In this document: positions 21,531 through 33,220 of the stretch, in pieces | Position numbering within the stretch: position 1 is the first letter of the stretch | Layout of the letters: every line of letters starts with the position of its first letter | NCBI GenBank assembly: GCA_036023115.1 | Contig: JAYKKT010000037.1 | Span: 1,178,001 to 1,242,000 of the forward strand | From: Brasenia schreberi | Lineage: Eukaryota > Streptophyta > Magnoliopsida > Nymphaeales > Cabombaceae | Direction of reading: 5' to 3' | Length of the DNA stretch: 64,000 nt | The notes under the pieces: generated by a model | Databases searched by the model: none | What the model was told of the DNA's origin: nothing | The model's input: only the letters and a program-made list of their open reading frames with translations | Program-made: the position numbers and the translations under genes

Positions 21531-22530
21531 GATAACTTGACTTATTAGCAAGCTATGAACTCATTGAAAGCAACAGATTGGGGAAAAGCCATGGATGAGA
21601 AAATTGAATCCATTGAGAAAAACCAAGTCTGGGAATTTACTGATTTGCCAAAAGGAAGAAAAGTCATAGGCTGTAAATGGATTCTGAAAAAGAAATATAA
21701 GGTCGATGGTTCAATCGACAAGTTTAAAGCGAGGTTGGTTGCAAAGGGTTTTTCGTAAAAGGAGGGGATAAATTATTTTGATACATATTCCCCAATTGCG
21801 AAATTTGCATATATAAGGATAAACCTGACAATATCTGCACATTATGGTTTAGACTTACATCAGTTAGATGTAAAGACAATTTTTTTAAATGGAGATTTAG
21901 ATGAAATCATGTACATATAGCAGCCCGAAGGATATATAGTTGAAGGTCAAGAAGATAAAGTATATAGGTTGAGAAAATCCCATATGGCCAGAAACAGTCA
22001 CCTCACCAATGGTATTTGACTTTTCAAAATGTCATTATAGAACTTGGGTTTGTGGCTAATGAACTTGATCATTGTGTATATATCTGGAATAGTGGGAGCC
22101 ACTTTGTCATCTTATCATTATATCTAGATGACATATTGTTGATTGGGAATGACAATGAGATGTTTGTCAAAACCAAGTCATGATTAAACTCAAGGTTCGA
22201 AATGAAGGATATGGGGGAAGCATCTTATATTTTGGGCATAAAGATCTTTCGACATAGAGAATCTAAACTCTTGTGCCTAAGTCAAGAGAGAGATATTGAC
22301 TATATCCTCACGAAGTTCAAAATGGATGAATGCAAGTCTACTATTACACCCATTGCAAAAGGGATTAAAATAAGTAAAGCTGATTATGTCGATGAAGGAG
22401 ATGATAAGACTAATGTTCGTTACACACAAGCTATGGGTAGCTTGATGTATGCTATGTTGTGTACAAGACCTGATATCAACTTTGTTGTTGGTCTTGTGAG
22501 TAAATATCAAAGTAATCCTAGATGACAGTA
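21531..22530 (+). pseudogene. pol: copia-1 reverse transcriptase relic
   Basis: W-x-x-AM-x-E-x-x-S-I appears as DWGKAMDEKIESIEKNQVW, followed by GCKWILKKKYKVDGSIDKFK, ARLVAKGFS, then (after stops and frameshifts) LDLHQLDVKTIFLNGDL, PEGYIVEGQEDKVYRL and the catalytic box YLDDILL at about 22120. The end (22202-22525) is open: MKDMGEASYILGIKI, then GSLMYAMLCTRPDI. At least six stops occur between 21756 and 22190. Confidence 0.87.
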
Positions 22531-23100
22531 TTGAATAACTGTAAAAAAGATTTTAAAATATCTAACAGGAACAAGAGACTTGAAACTGTGTTTTCAAGCA
22601 AATGAACTGAAAGTGGTAGGATACTCACTGGAAGCAAAGATGACAACAAATCTACTTTGGAACGAATATTATTTGGAGGTAGTATTGTTTCTTGGGAATA
22701 TAAGAAATAGGGTTGTGTAGCATTGCATACACAAGAATCCGAGTATGTAGCTTGCTCTATGACTGTAATGAGTGTCGTCTGGGTAAGCCGCTTCATATGA
22801 GATTTGAAGCTGGAAATAGCCGACGAGCTAGTTGTCATTTACCAGTGACAACAATGCAGCAATTACTCTTATCAAGAGTGGAGCTGATAGCTCTTAGAGC
22901 AAGCATATAATCGTTAAATACCACTATGTACATGAAATGGTTATGAGAGGAAATATCCATCTCATACATGCCAACAAATGATATGCTAGCATTCCCCTTG
23001 ACTAAAGTTATAACAGAGGAGCTTTTCTCAAAACATGTTGTGAAAATGGGTTTGAGATATGTTTGATAGTTGTGTAGGTAATTAACCAAACAACTGGTAG
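22531..23100 (+). pseudogene. pol: copia-1 RNase H relic
   Basis: The part after RT still shows ILKYLTGTRDLKLCF-like sequence and, near 22715-22760, the QESEYVACS-like segment in broken frames. It is too decayed to list the catalytic residues with confidence. Position and order (after RT, before the polypurine tract) fit copia RNase H. Confidence 0.6.
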
Positions 23101-23189
23101 TGATTGCAATAACAATAATGAAATGACATTACTAGGAAAACCCCACAAAAGTGGAAGAAAAACCAGTATGTCAGTTCAATTGGCTCGAA

Positions 23190-23204
23190 TGGCCAAGTGA
23201 GAGA
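23190..23204 (+). promoter_or_regulatory. Polypurine tract of copia-1
   Basis: ggccaagtgagaga ends exactly at the TGTAAGG start of the 3' LTR. It resembles the usual copia CCAAGTGGGAGA tract with one change. Confidence 0.85.
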
Positions 23205-23632
23205 TGTAAGGTAATGACCATTCTTGGCAACCCAGTATAGAAACGCCTGGACTGGCCATCCAACCATTATTTGTGGTCGAGTTGCGAAAAGGATGACTGT
23301 AACGACCATAAAGGCCGAAACCACTGGACGGTTACCAAATGAAACGTTAATAGTCCGGATAAAGGGGCTCCTGAAGAGGAAAGCCCAGTGAGATAATCCG
23401 GGAAGGAAGGAGCACGCGCTGCTCTATAAATAGAGAACAGTGCAGGCAAGAGAAACACATTGAAATACCGAAACTCACAGCTCTTCCCAAGAAAGCCCCA
23501 CTGAGAGGAAACCTCAAACAAACCACGTACCTTTTTGTTCTTCTGCTGCTGATGTACCTGAGAAGCAAGATAAGAAGAATCGGAGGTCGGCAAAAGCCAA
23601 AAACCAGCAAGAAGACAGCCAAAAATGCCACA
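23205..23632 (+). repeat. copia-1 3' LTR (428 bp)
   Basis: Uninterrupted copy. Around 23503-23520 it preserves the pre-insertion sequence gagaggaaacctcaaac that gypsy-1 split in the 5' LTR. TATA box at 23425-23432. Confidence 0.95.
23425..23432 (+). promoter_or_regulatory. TATA box in copia-1 3' LTR
   Basis: tataaata in the context gctctataaatagag, which is near-palindromic. Confidence 0.6.
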
Positions 23633-23637
23633 AGGAC
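23633..23637. repeat. Target-site duplication of copia-1, right copy (aggac)
   Basis: Identical to 4963-4967. Confidence 0.93.
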
Positions 23638-25112
23638 CGTATATGATTTAACTCTTTGAAGGAAGCATAAAACTTGAAACACGATAATCGACTTCTGGAA
23701 GATACCAGTCGAAGGGGAGCGTACGAGATATTGACACGTCAACATTTTAAGATGCTTGTGGAAATCTCAGGCATCAAGTTTGGTGATGGGAAGCTTCTGT
23801 TTTCATTGACACATAACTTCTCTTGGTAGAAAACCATCAATTTAAAACCAAAAAGTTCCAATAAACAGCCGACTGAGATTCCAGTGCACATTTCTGAATT
23901 CTTTTCAAAAGAGTGACATCTAAGCTTCCGTATGAAATTAAATGCAGGATATAGGTGGAAGATTATATTGGAGTTCGTCCTTCTGCTCTCATGAGTCATG
24001 ACCATAAATTACTTAGAATCTGATAAATGCAGCTTTGCATTATCTGAACCCACCAGTAAGGAGACACTACGAATTGTAAATAAACATTAATGCTATTCAT
24101 GTCACTTCTGCAACATATATATTTATCATGTTGCCTGTACCAGGATACGATAACCGTTGAAAGCGGAGGAATTAAAAAAAAGTTTCCCCTTAAATTTCGT
24201 TCGATTGCCAGGTGAAAAATGGAAAGTATTGTGGGTTTCGAGATGTGCATTATATACATGTCACTCTTTTGAAAAGAATTCAGGGAATATTTTTGGCTGA
24301 AAATGGACACAAACACAGGACCTTGCCAGGAAAATACAGCACGTTCCTGTCACACTTGGTCCATGAAATGAATTATTGAATCTTCATTTGCGAAAAAAAC
24401 AGTCGGGAATGATAGGTCTCTCTGTATTTCTTTAATAAGTTGACGAACCTACGATCGGGAGTGATTACAAATGTAATTTAAAGGAAAATTACAAGAAATC
24501 GGAGTTACCATGCATAGTCTTGCAGTTGAAGATTTGAATTGAGATATATCCCTCAGAAAAAGTGCAGATATTAGCGGATGAAACTGCAGCATGATCTGTT
24601 CATCGAGAGAGATATGGTCAGATCATGCTGGCAGCTTCACCCCCTAAATCTTCACACTCCATGTCCAGAGGCCCGACCAACTATCTTTGTTGACCATCGT
24701 CTTCAAAAGGGGTGACAGAGAGAGAGAGTTTTTCCGGCTTCTCTTCTTCCGCAGTCAGAAGTGCTCCTTGTGGAGAAAAGTCTCGCTTTGACGGGAATAA
24801 ATAGGAATACCGCCACAAGTTGAGAGGGTAGATGAATCGAGGGAGGGGTAAGTATTCGGTGGTCCCTAATGTAAAAGCGACCTTGTATAAAAAGGATTGA
24901 ATAATGCTCATTTCGTCGCCATTTCCAACTAGCAACGATTTAAGTTTAAGTGAGTCTTTCTGCGTTTACCCTCCCATCTATCTTTTCAAAAATTATAAAC
25001 AGACCTCTCCCTCTCTCTCTCTCAATTAATTTTCAAAAACGACTATGAAATACTTAAAACAATACAATGAACCTCCCTCCAATGTTGAGAACGAAAATGA
25101 GAAAGAAAAAGG
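23638..25112. other. Unassigned DNA right of copia-1
   Basis: Probably older sequence into which copia-1 inserted. Minus-strand frames of 84-106 codons (23739-24935) show no recognisable domain or conserved motif. Purine/pyrimidine-rich GA and CT runs occur at 24717 and 25005. I make no gene call. Confidence 0.45.
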
Positions 25113-25334
25113 TTCAGCTTGGAAAACAGTAGTCTCTCCCTCATGAGCCCATTACATACATATACATATACATATATTATATTATATATATATATATATA
25201 CATATACATATACATATACATATATATATATATATATATTTCAGCTTGGAAAACAGTAGTCTCTCCCTCATGAGCCCATTACATACATATACATATACAT
25301 ATATTATATTATATATATATATATATCCATATAC

Positions 25335-25387
<53 letters not shown>

Positions 25388-25459
25388 CATATATATATAT
25401 ACATATACATATATATATATACATATACATATATATATATACATATACATATATATATA
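25113..25459. repeat. Tandemly duplicated unit ending in long TA/CATA arrays
   Basis: A 127-bp unit starting ttcagcttggaaaacagtag occurs at 25113-25239 and again from 25240. Each copy runs into (CATA)n and (TA)n arrays, and the second array extends to 25459. The open frames here encode only Tyr/Ile repeats and are not genes. Confidence 0.93.
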
Positions 25460-25745
25460 TTGTGCCCCCAGACCTCATGCATTGTAGGTCTTTCAGTTTT
25501 TAAATTCTTTATAGAAATATTTAAAATTGAATGATCTAAAATGCTTTTGACTAATCAAAGCATACTGATGACATGTTTACATCTGTACGACTTGATTACC
25601 AATTGTGCCCCCAGACCTCATGCATTGTAGGTCTTTCAGTTTTTAAATTCTTTATAGAAATATTTAAAATTGAATGATCTAAAATGCTTTTGACTAATCA
25701 AAGCATACTGATGACATGTTTACATCTGTACGACTTGATTACCAA
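25460..25745. repeat. Perfect 143-bp tandem duplication
   Basis: 25460-25602 and 25603-25745 read the same throughout, from ttgtgcccccagacctc to ttgattaccaa. No protein or RNA feature is evident in the unit. Confidence 0.95.
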
Positions 25746-25909
25746 GAAACTAATAAAAATGGAAAAGGTGTCGGTGTTTTCAGTGGGAGTTGGTGCAACA
25801 TACACAAATACATACATGTCTATCTATAGGTACGAGTGTTTGTGTATTGTCCTCTTAGCTAATTTCTTGTCTAAGGATGAAAATAATAATTTCTTTGTTT
25901 AGGCAACAG

Positions 25910-26086
25910 AAGCTGTCATAGCTTTTTTTTTGGGTGGGGGGGGGGGGGGGGGGGGCGGGGTTACAAGAGGAGGCCCAGCCCTAACACCCACCCACACATG
26001 CAGCTTTTGGGAGTCCAATTCCCCATCAAGGGCACCGACACTAGAGTGCCATGCTGTTGAGCTAGCTCCCGGTGGAAAGCTGCCAT
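25910..26086 (-). mobile_element. SINE-like retroposon with poly-C/A tail
   Basis: On the minus strand the unit begins near 26075, with box-A-like gagctagctcaac and a box-B-like gaattggactccc about 45 bases later. It ends in a GC-rich segment, a long C run (G run on plus, about 25930-25960) and an A run. Flanks aagctgtcat (25910-25919) and aagctgccat (26077-26086) match with one change, as expected for a retroposon target duplication. The family is not named. Confidence 0.6.
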
Positions 26087-27240
26087 CGTTTTGACTGTAA
26101 CTTAAAAGCAATCGATGGTCCTCAATGAAATGAATGACCTTTAGCAAATGGAATTTAATGGAATTGCAGAAGCTCATTTCTTATTAGGATTATTCATCTT
26201 ACTGGATCGGACCCAATTCGTATCCGTATATATTACATAGTGGATACCGAGAAGTGAAACCAGTTCTTGGAGCTCCTCAGTTTGACATGAATCAAACCCT
26301 TGTCATGGTGCTATTAGTAATTTCTAGACCATATGCATAAAAAAAATGTTGGGCCTCGTCGAAATTCATATTTACCGCTAACAATGACAGACCATCATTC
26401 AAGTTGGATATGAGTATGGGATTTGTCAATCAAACAATTTGTGGTCCTAGACATGATCGGTTTGTAATATAACCATCCTGCCGACCTTACACTTGAACTG
26501 GGTTTTGAACCAACCAAACTGCAACTAGTTAGTGACGGAAACCGTAACCAAACCAGGGACCCTCAGTTTGGTTATGGTTTTATGTTTTTCAGAAATGCAA
26601 CCAGAACCGGTGGTTTCTAACAGTCTAAAATTGAAAATTTTCTATGATCTTCGAATATTGAATAGAGGAACCAGGGGTTTCTAGACAGATATAGAATCAC
26701 ATGGTACTGATGGTTCCAAAACCATAACCAGAACTGGAGAGGATCCAGTTCAGTAATGATTACGGGTTATGAGTGAATCGGAACCGGTGGTCCCAGTTTA
26801 CCCGGAGCTAACAATGTGTATGTGGTCCTGAGTCCAACAGCCATATGAGGATTTATTCTTTTTTTTTCTCAGCACCACATTCATTTGACAATATTATAGC
26901 ACGTTCACAGAAACTATTGACATGTTCCGGTTAGTGAGCAGTGTTAAATCCACTCAGTTTTTGATTAATCGCAACTTGACTGACAATTTTAATGCTACAT
27001 AATAGATTGATGATCCATTTTAAAGTTTTAAAAACAGGTACATCTGTTTTTAAATTATTCAAGTGTCTAGAAACGTACTCATTGTAGCCCTGGCTAGGTG
27101 GTCGAGTCAACAAAGCCTTGAAAAAGGTGGTATTGAGTTCAATACTGATATTGGAAATTTCATGCCGTAAATTGTGTACTCTAAGCTACAAATCATACAA
27201 AAGTGTAGCAAAATACTATGTCTGTTAGCGGTCTACTTGC
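26087..27240. other. Unassigned DNA with recurrent aaccggtggtt-type words
   Basis: Between 26490 and 26815 the words ggaacc, accggtggt and ggttatgg recur on both strands. Such degenerate inverted words are common in subterminal regions of plant DNA transposons, but I found no termini or duplication. A tRNA-like box pair (ctaggtgg at about 27093, gagttcaatac at about 27136) may be another SINE relic. Confidence 0.35.
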
Positions 27241-27368
27241 TCTTTTTTTTGGGGGGGGGGGGGGGGCCGGGTGGGTGGGTAGCAACCTTTTACACAACTA
27301 CGTGCACAGCACTCACACACACATACATACTTCCGTGCACAGCACTCACACACACATACATACTTCCG

Positions 27369-27413
<45 letters not shown>
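27241..27413. repeat. Poly-G run, 33-bp tandem repeat and (CA)n(TA)n array
   Basis: A T8 run is followed by about 17 G. Two identical 33-bp units starting cgtgcacagcactcac lie at 27301-27333 and 27334-27366, with a partial third copy. (CA)n and (TA)n then run to 27413. Confidence 0.92.
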
Positions 27414-30135
27414 TCCCGTTTCCCCCTTTCTTAATTTTTGCATATAAACAGTTCCTAGTGCAACATAGGATATTTGTTTCAATACAGTGATTATTTTATC
27501 ATGAAATGTTAGACAAGCAACTCCTCAAAGTGTGTTACTTGCGTTGCTTTTATTAATACAAAAGATGTTTTTACTTTTTGCAACTCCATTTCTCAATTTA
27601 CCCAAGTTACAGTTGCAAATAATTTTCCTAAGATTTATTCACACAATTATTGGCGAACTTATATAGTTCAGGTTCTCGTCCTCTTTGTGGATGCGAAGAA
27701 TATGCTGAGCTTTTTTTCTTCTTCAGGGTGGTGTACACACAAATACATATATCCACATATATCTATAGATATGTCGAAAAGCAATGCTTCTGACCAATGA
27801 TGAATTACAATAATTAGGAAAGAAGGTTTTTCTGTTTCTCATCCTTAATTGGGGGGACTCGTGCGGAGATTACAGAACATATTTATGGATAGAAAGTTAA
27901 GACTTCTTTCTCTCTCTCTACACACACAGACACACACACGTATGTATGCACACACGTGCTGTGCACACAGAATCACAAACAATAATAGTATCTTCGTATT
28001 ATTCTACGTCTAAGTGAATGACTTGGTCCTGCAAGATCCTAGTTCGATCTCAAGAGTTTCTGTGGGATCTTTTTGACGTTTTCTTTAGTGAGCTTGGACG
28101 TTTTTCTAACACTGGGGCTGCTATTGTTATTATTCAATTATTAATATTAATAATTGTCTATTATCATAATGAGCATAATATAATAAAATTTACATTATCA
28201 TTGTTGCTATTGCTATGATGATGATGATGCTATAGGCGATCTCTTTTCCTGGATTAATTATTGATGGTGAAGTTGAAACACAAAATACATTTCTTTGGAA
28301 ACACGGAGGAAATTAACAGCACCAAAAATATCTCCTATCTACTACGTGACCATGGTGGGCTTCCAGGTACCTGGTTCACGTTATAACTAGCTTCAGCTTC
28401 AACCTTTTCCGCCCTTCCACTTTTTCTTGTTATTTTTGTAAATTCCACTATAGCATTTTCTTTTAGAATATCAATACCTTTCTTTTGGTACAATGCCGAA
28501 GCCAGATGCACAACGGGAAATAGGAGGGTCGACTCACAAGTTGAATGTCATGAGTTCATGCATCTAGTTTCACCCTCCCCATTGTTCCTAAACTATGAAT
28601 GTTTTTGTACATATGTGTGTATGCATGCATGTATTAACCAGGCTGATACTTGCCTACTATATAGTCTTACATATATCCCGTCTCAGTTCCATGAATTATA
28701 GTGTCACTTCTACTACACTTCCATCTACATCTCTCCCGATCGAATACAGCAGATTAAGCATCATAAAAGCATTCAATAAGAGTACAGATTCTGAAATTCA
28801 CCCGATCAGCTTAAACGCCCATAAGAATTAATTAAACCTAGCAGTATTTCAATAAATTTGACTATTTGGCAATATATAGTCTGTAAATAAGTACTTATTT
28901 CTGCATGAAGAGCGTTAGCTCATCTGGTATTGTAAATGTCATGAAAATTTAGTTTAAAATAACAATAATAATTATAATTATTCAATCAAAATAATAAGAA
29001 TAGTACGTACCTACATACATACATATATGTGTGTCTGTCTGTGTATCGATGCTTGGATGGATAGATGGATGTGTGTACGTGCTTGTATACACACACATTC
29101 TTTGTTCATTGCCATTTCATGTCTAATAAAGTCTATTCAGTTGGACCTTTCATTCTGTTAGACCCACTTGAAAAGGAGAAAATATCTAAGAATTTGTGGT
29201 TGGTCTGTGAACGTAAAGCACTTAGAATGGTACGTTTTCAAGAAACATTATTTGCAGATTTCTTTCATCCTTTCGGTGCTTCTTAAATATCTTTCTGAAT
29301 TCCGGATATATCTTTTAGAGAAGTTAGTTTCTTAGTTATTTTCTTCTTAATATCTTGCTATACTTGGTAATTCATTTGTTGAGAAGTTGGTTGTTTTCAC
29401 TGTCTTTTATGGTTTCCAATGGTTGAACAATATATATATTAGGTCTAAAGTGGAGAAATCTGACCACGAAAAGATCTATGCTGGAGGAAATGCCTAAAGT
29501 CAACATGAATGGTTTTCAAGAATGATTATTTCATATTTCTTTCTTCCTTTCTGTATTGCTTAAATATCTTTCTAGATTCAGCACATAACTTTTAGAGCAG
29601 TTAGTATCCTCTCTTCATTTTCTTCTTCTTGATATCTTCCTATACTTCCCATCTAGTGTGGGGCAAGGCTTGGTGTTGGTTGTAATTTTAATATCTTGCT
29701 ATACTTAGGTGATTTACTTCTTGATGCTAAACTTTTCTCTTTATAGAGTTTAATTTCACTGATGATTTCATTACATAATATCTTTCAGTATAGTTTTGAC
29801 GTTTAACTTATTGAGAAGTTGGTTCCTTCCACTCATTCTCATCTTACTCTACATGGTAATTTCGTTTAAGAGGAGAAAAAGGGCGCTGTCACATATTGAT
29901 GGAACATCCATGCGTGACATGCTTGAATGACGCTTAAATAGGATACAGCAAAGGCATGGCTAGCGTGCACGACTTTCTAGAGAAGTACGGTCCTTACTTT
30001 ATAGTTTCTCGAAAGATTTACACTTATATTATTCACGATACAAAAGAGAAATCAAGTATGTTCAAACAATATGCAACTGTTTGTGTGTGTGTTAGAGAGA
30101 GATTGATACCTAGATGATAGAGTTGTTTATTTATG
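27414..30135. other. Unassigned AT-rich DNA
   Basis: No gene recognised. Frames of 66-78 codons (28018, 28595, 29065) lack motifs. Small features: a CA-rich run at 27922-27955, (GAT)n at 28214-28228, a SINE-like core near 28530-28558 (shared with 4170-4202), a box-A-like ttagctcatctgg at 28915 and TACA/TGTG microsatellites at about 29010-29100. Imperfect repetition of a cttctt / atatctt / ctatacttgg pattern occurs between 29290 and 29830. Confidence 0.45.
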
Positions 30136-30149
30136 GATATAATATACAA
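30136..30149. repeat. LINE target-site duplication, copy at 3' end of LINE
   Basis: gatataatatacaa is repeated exactly at 33221-33234. A length of 14 bp is typical of LINE insertion rather than LTR elements. Confidence 0.85.
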
Positions 30150-30281
30150 CAACAACAACAACTAAGCCTTTTCCTATACTAGAGAGGATCGGCTACATGG
30201 ATTCTTTGTTTCCATATAGTTGCACCGTGTGTCATGTTAGCAATTAACTCACAATAAGCTAGATCATTCTTTATTGTTTTT

Positions 30282-33017
30282 TGTAAACACCCAAAAATTT
30301 TCTCAAAACATTTGATTTTTAAAAAATTTGCCTTTTAAAGAAAAAATCACGGTTTTGAGTTTTTTAAGGGTTTTCAAATAAAGACACCTTAAACAAACTC
30401 ATTTCCGCACCAAAATTTCATGGCAGCTTCAAAATAAAGGTAAATTACACCTCTCTCAAAAAAATCAAAATTTGACAAAGAGCCAAAAAAATGACTTCTT
30501 TTTCCTCAAGCCCAAATTGACAACATTTTGCCTGTTCAAATGAATTCATCAAAAGAAATGATGGTTTTAAACAATTTTTTTCAAAGAAACAAATATAAAT
30601 GAGACATTGGAAACAAAACCCAAAAATGTATGCAAAAATATTAAATTTGCAAAAACCTTTAAAATACAAATCAAATCCAAATCACGCCTCAAAAACTGGC
30701 CCGATTAAAGATAGTCCTACTCCTTGACCTTACACCCATTAAGAGTTAAAGTGGTCTGATACCCTACACTCAACAAAGGGTTAAAGTGGTTGAAACGGTA
30801 AATACTAACTCATAGGGCGAAAGCAGGTTGCCCATACAAAGAAACAATGGGAATGAAACTCAGCTGTTTTCAAAAGAATATTTGAAGATTTTGACAAAAC
30901 TCAATATTTTCAAATATAATTTCAAATGAAATGGTTTTAAATAATAAAAAATGAAATATTTGAAACCATGAATGAAAAGGGATAAAGATGAATCATCCCC
31001 GCAGAAGATTCAGACAATAGTTAAAGCAGGCCCACATCAAGTAGGGACCGATCTTAGGTGGACCCAGGTGAAAGCAGGAAGCAAGGGCCAAGCCCGCCTT
31101 GGTCGAACCCACTTACCTCGACTGATGGAGGCTCACCTAGGCAAGGAGCAAGCTCACATAGCTAGGGAGCAAGAAAGAGGTCCATCCTAGTCAAAGGTGT
31201 CACTCGGCTGCACCAAATGAAGTCAAGGGCTGCACCCGAGGACACCCCACCCTATGAGCCAAGTCAAGCTCATATCAAACAAGAGGTAAGGCTGCTCCAA
31301 GAGTGGATGGGACGAGCCACAATCGATCACATCCAACCAAGGCAAGACCGCATCGAGTTCATGGTTGCACCAAGGCGGCCATGCATGGGTGTGCCTAGCC
31401 AACCGAACCCACATGGGGCTGGCCCAACCTTGATTAAATGGGACCACAAGGATGTCCACGTGATGGACTTTAGGCCATCCAAGAAGTGGATCAAGACATG
31501 GGTCAAAGAACCCATGCCCAATCCAAACCAAGGAAGGGTCTAGCCCATCCCTTGGCCTATAAATAGAGGCCAAGGGGAGACGATTCCAGCAACTTAGAGA
31601 TTGGAAAAGGGGCTTCCCAAGGCTGGAGTGAAGTCTAAGAGAGGGTGTAGGAGAGAGAGGAGTTGCTACAACAAGAGAGAGAAAGAGTGAGAAGAGAGAA
31701 AAGAGAGAAAGGAGAGAGTGAAAGGAGAAGAAAAAGGGGACGATCTCCTTCTTGTATCCGGGTTCCCTTGGAGGGTTGGTAAGTAAACATTCTTCTTTCA
31801 TTGATGATCTTGATTCTCTTCTTCATGTTCAATTTGAGAAAGGGGTTGTATTAATGAAGCTTTGTCTCTCCACATGTTGTAATATCAAGTAGAAATGCTG
31901 CCCATTTCATTTCATGTTTATGCACTCTACTTGTTTGCTTTTGTGATTCTCTACCTCTCTATATTCTATACACTCATATAACTGCTAACCCCCTTTATGC
32001 TTAATCTAATATATACATTTACATTCATTTTTCTTCAGTAATGTGCTTTAATTTCATTGTGGATGCCTTTTAAATTCGGATGGATGCATGCATATAGATT
32101 CTAAAACTAAAAATTTGTTTTTCTATATCCTTCATATGTCCATCATTTTATTTTTCATTGCTGAATTGCTGCTCCGAATGATCTGAAACTTAGGACACTG
32201 AATGTACACACAAGCCCAATAGAGATAAAATTTTCAAGAATTTTAGGGCCATGTAAACTCTGAATAAAAAAACAGAAAAATATCGGTCAAGTTCAGATTT
32301 TGTTTCTACACAACTTGTTTTCCTTGAATAGGGGTTGGGTTAAAGTTCTATAACTCTTTTTGTAGTGAATCAAAATTGATACAATTAGTCTCATTGAAAA
32401 TCTTATATCCATAGATTTCCAAAAAGACTAAAATCATACAATTTAGAGTTCTGTACACCGAGATACAGAGGTTTCTTTAGGCCTTCATGTTTTTGTAATA
32501 GAAGATCCTAAAACACTTGAGCAGTGGTCTGTTTCAGATTTAATTCTGCAAATCCACAACACCAAAGCACAAAGTAAAAATAGGCTTAGAATCTCCATAT
32601 TCCATTCTATGTTGTGTGAATGTTTCATGAATTTTGAAGATCTCTAAGCCATCCAAAAACTTTTAGAAACAAGCTCTGAAAACAGAACCAGTTTTTGTTT
32701 TTCAAAACTTGAAAGTTTCAATCTCTAGACTAAGTGCACGAGTTTGATTTGATTCAAAACCATCTTTCAAAGTGAATTTTCGAAACATACACCAACACAA
32801 ATAAATCCTCAAAGCATCTAGGCTGACCCTTGAGCATCGGTTCAAGAAGGCCTAAGGCTAAAAGCTCTCGCTTAGCCACAATCACCTCACAAAGTCAGAT
32901 TTACAACTTTGCTAGTTTTAGTGAAACTAGCTAGCACACTCGCGCATAAAAAAAGTAGATTGAGAAGTTTGTTTTAAGCCTCTACATAGGCTTTGGAATA
33001 AAATTTTCACATTTACA
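30282..33017 (+). repeat. Solo LTR of a gypsy-1-related family (2736 bp)
   Basis: It begins TGTAAACACCCAAAAA and ends ATTTTCACATTTACA. No internal region follows. Flanks are ttttt on the left and tttct on the right, a possible degraded 5-bp duplication. It shares the TATA context, the microsatellite-like GA stretch (31640-31720) and the U5 end with gypsy-1, but its first kilobase matches the gypsy-2 LTR better. Probably formed by recombination between two LTRs. The GC-rich 31000-31800 part has open frames on both strands (108 and 192 codons) with no known domain. Confidence 0.87.
31558..31565 (+). promoter_or_regulatory. TATA box of the solo LTR
   Basis: tataaata in the context cttggcctataaatagaggc, the same context as in gypsy-1. 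Confidence 0.65.
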
Positions 33018-33220
33018 TTTCTTTCCAACACTTTTGTGGTCGTCCTCTACCTTTTTTAATACTTTCCAAATTTAGTTTTTCATACCTTCTTAGAGGTTCT
33101 TCTTTTGAACTTGTTTTATATGTCCAAACCATCTTAAACGATATTCTCTCATTTTATCCTCTATTGGTGTCACTCCTAATTTGTTTCTAATAACCTCATT
33201 ATATACGGTGTTTATATATT

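Larger units (their letters stand above)
4968..23632 (+). mobile_element. copia-1: Ty1/copia LTR retrotransposon, interrupted by gypsy-1
   Basis: A complete but defective copia element. Its LTRs begin TGTAAGG and end TGCYACA. The 5' LTR is split into 4968-5275 (308 bp) and 18059-18178 (120 bp), together 428 bp, exactly the length of the 3' LTR (23205-23632). Between them lie a tRNA-Met primer site, gag, protease, integrase, reverse transcriptase and RNase H in copia order (integrase before RT), then a polypurine tract. Without the nested element it is about 5.9 kb. Stops, frameshifts and mutated catalytic residues occur throughout, so it cannot encode its own transposition. Confidence 0.95.
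30147..33220 (-). mobile_element. 5'-truncated LINE (probably RTE type), split by a solo LTR
   Basis: On the minus strand, 33200-33118 encodes [20 protein letters not shown], the conserved tail of the LINE reverse transcriptase reading frame common in plants. The piece then runs to 33018, is interrupted by the solo LTR, and resumes at 30281. It ends near 30147 in (TTG)5, preceded by the ccgatcctctctag / aaaggctta 3' end typical of this family. RTE-type LINEs often end in short tandem repeats. Only the last few hundred bases are present, so it was 5'-truncated on insertion. Confidence 0.8.

Noticed and set aside
23739..24935. Host gene on the minus strand
   Set aside because: Frames of 84-106 codons with no motif, splice pattern or homology I can recognise; not enough to call a gene.
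25182..25503. Open frames of 85-98 codons on both strands
   Set aside because: They translate TA/CATA arrays into Tyr/Ile/Thr repeats; there is no gene signal.
27174..27490. Three open frames over the G-run and CA/TA repeats
   Set aside because: Composition is dictated by simple repeats.
31217..31801. Overlapping frames of 108 (+) and 192 (-) codons in the solo LTR
   Set aside because: They sit across the LTR promoter in GC-rich sequence with no known domain. The corresponding region in other LTRs is not conserved as coding.
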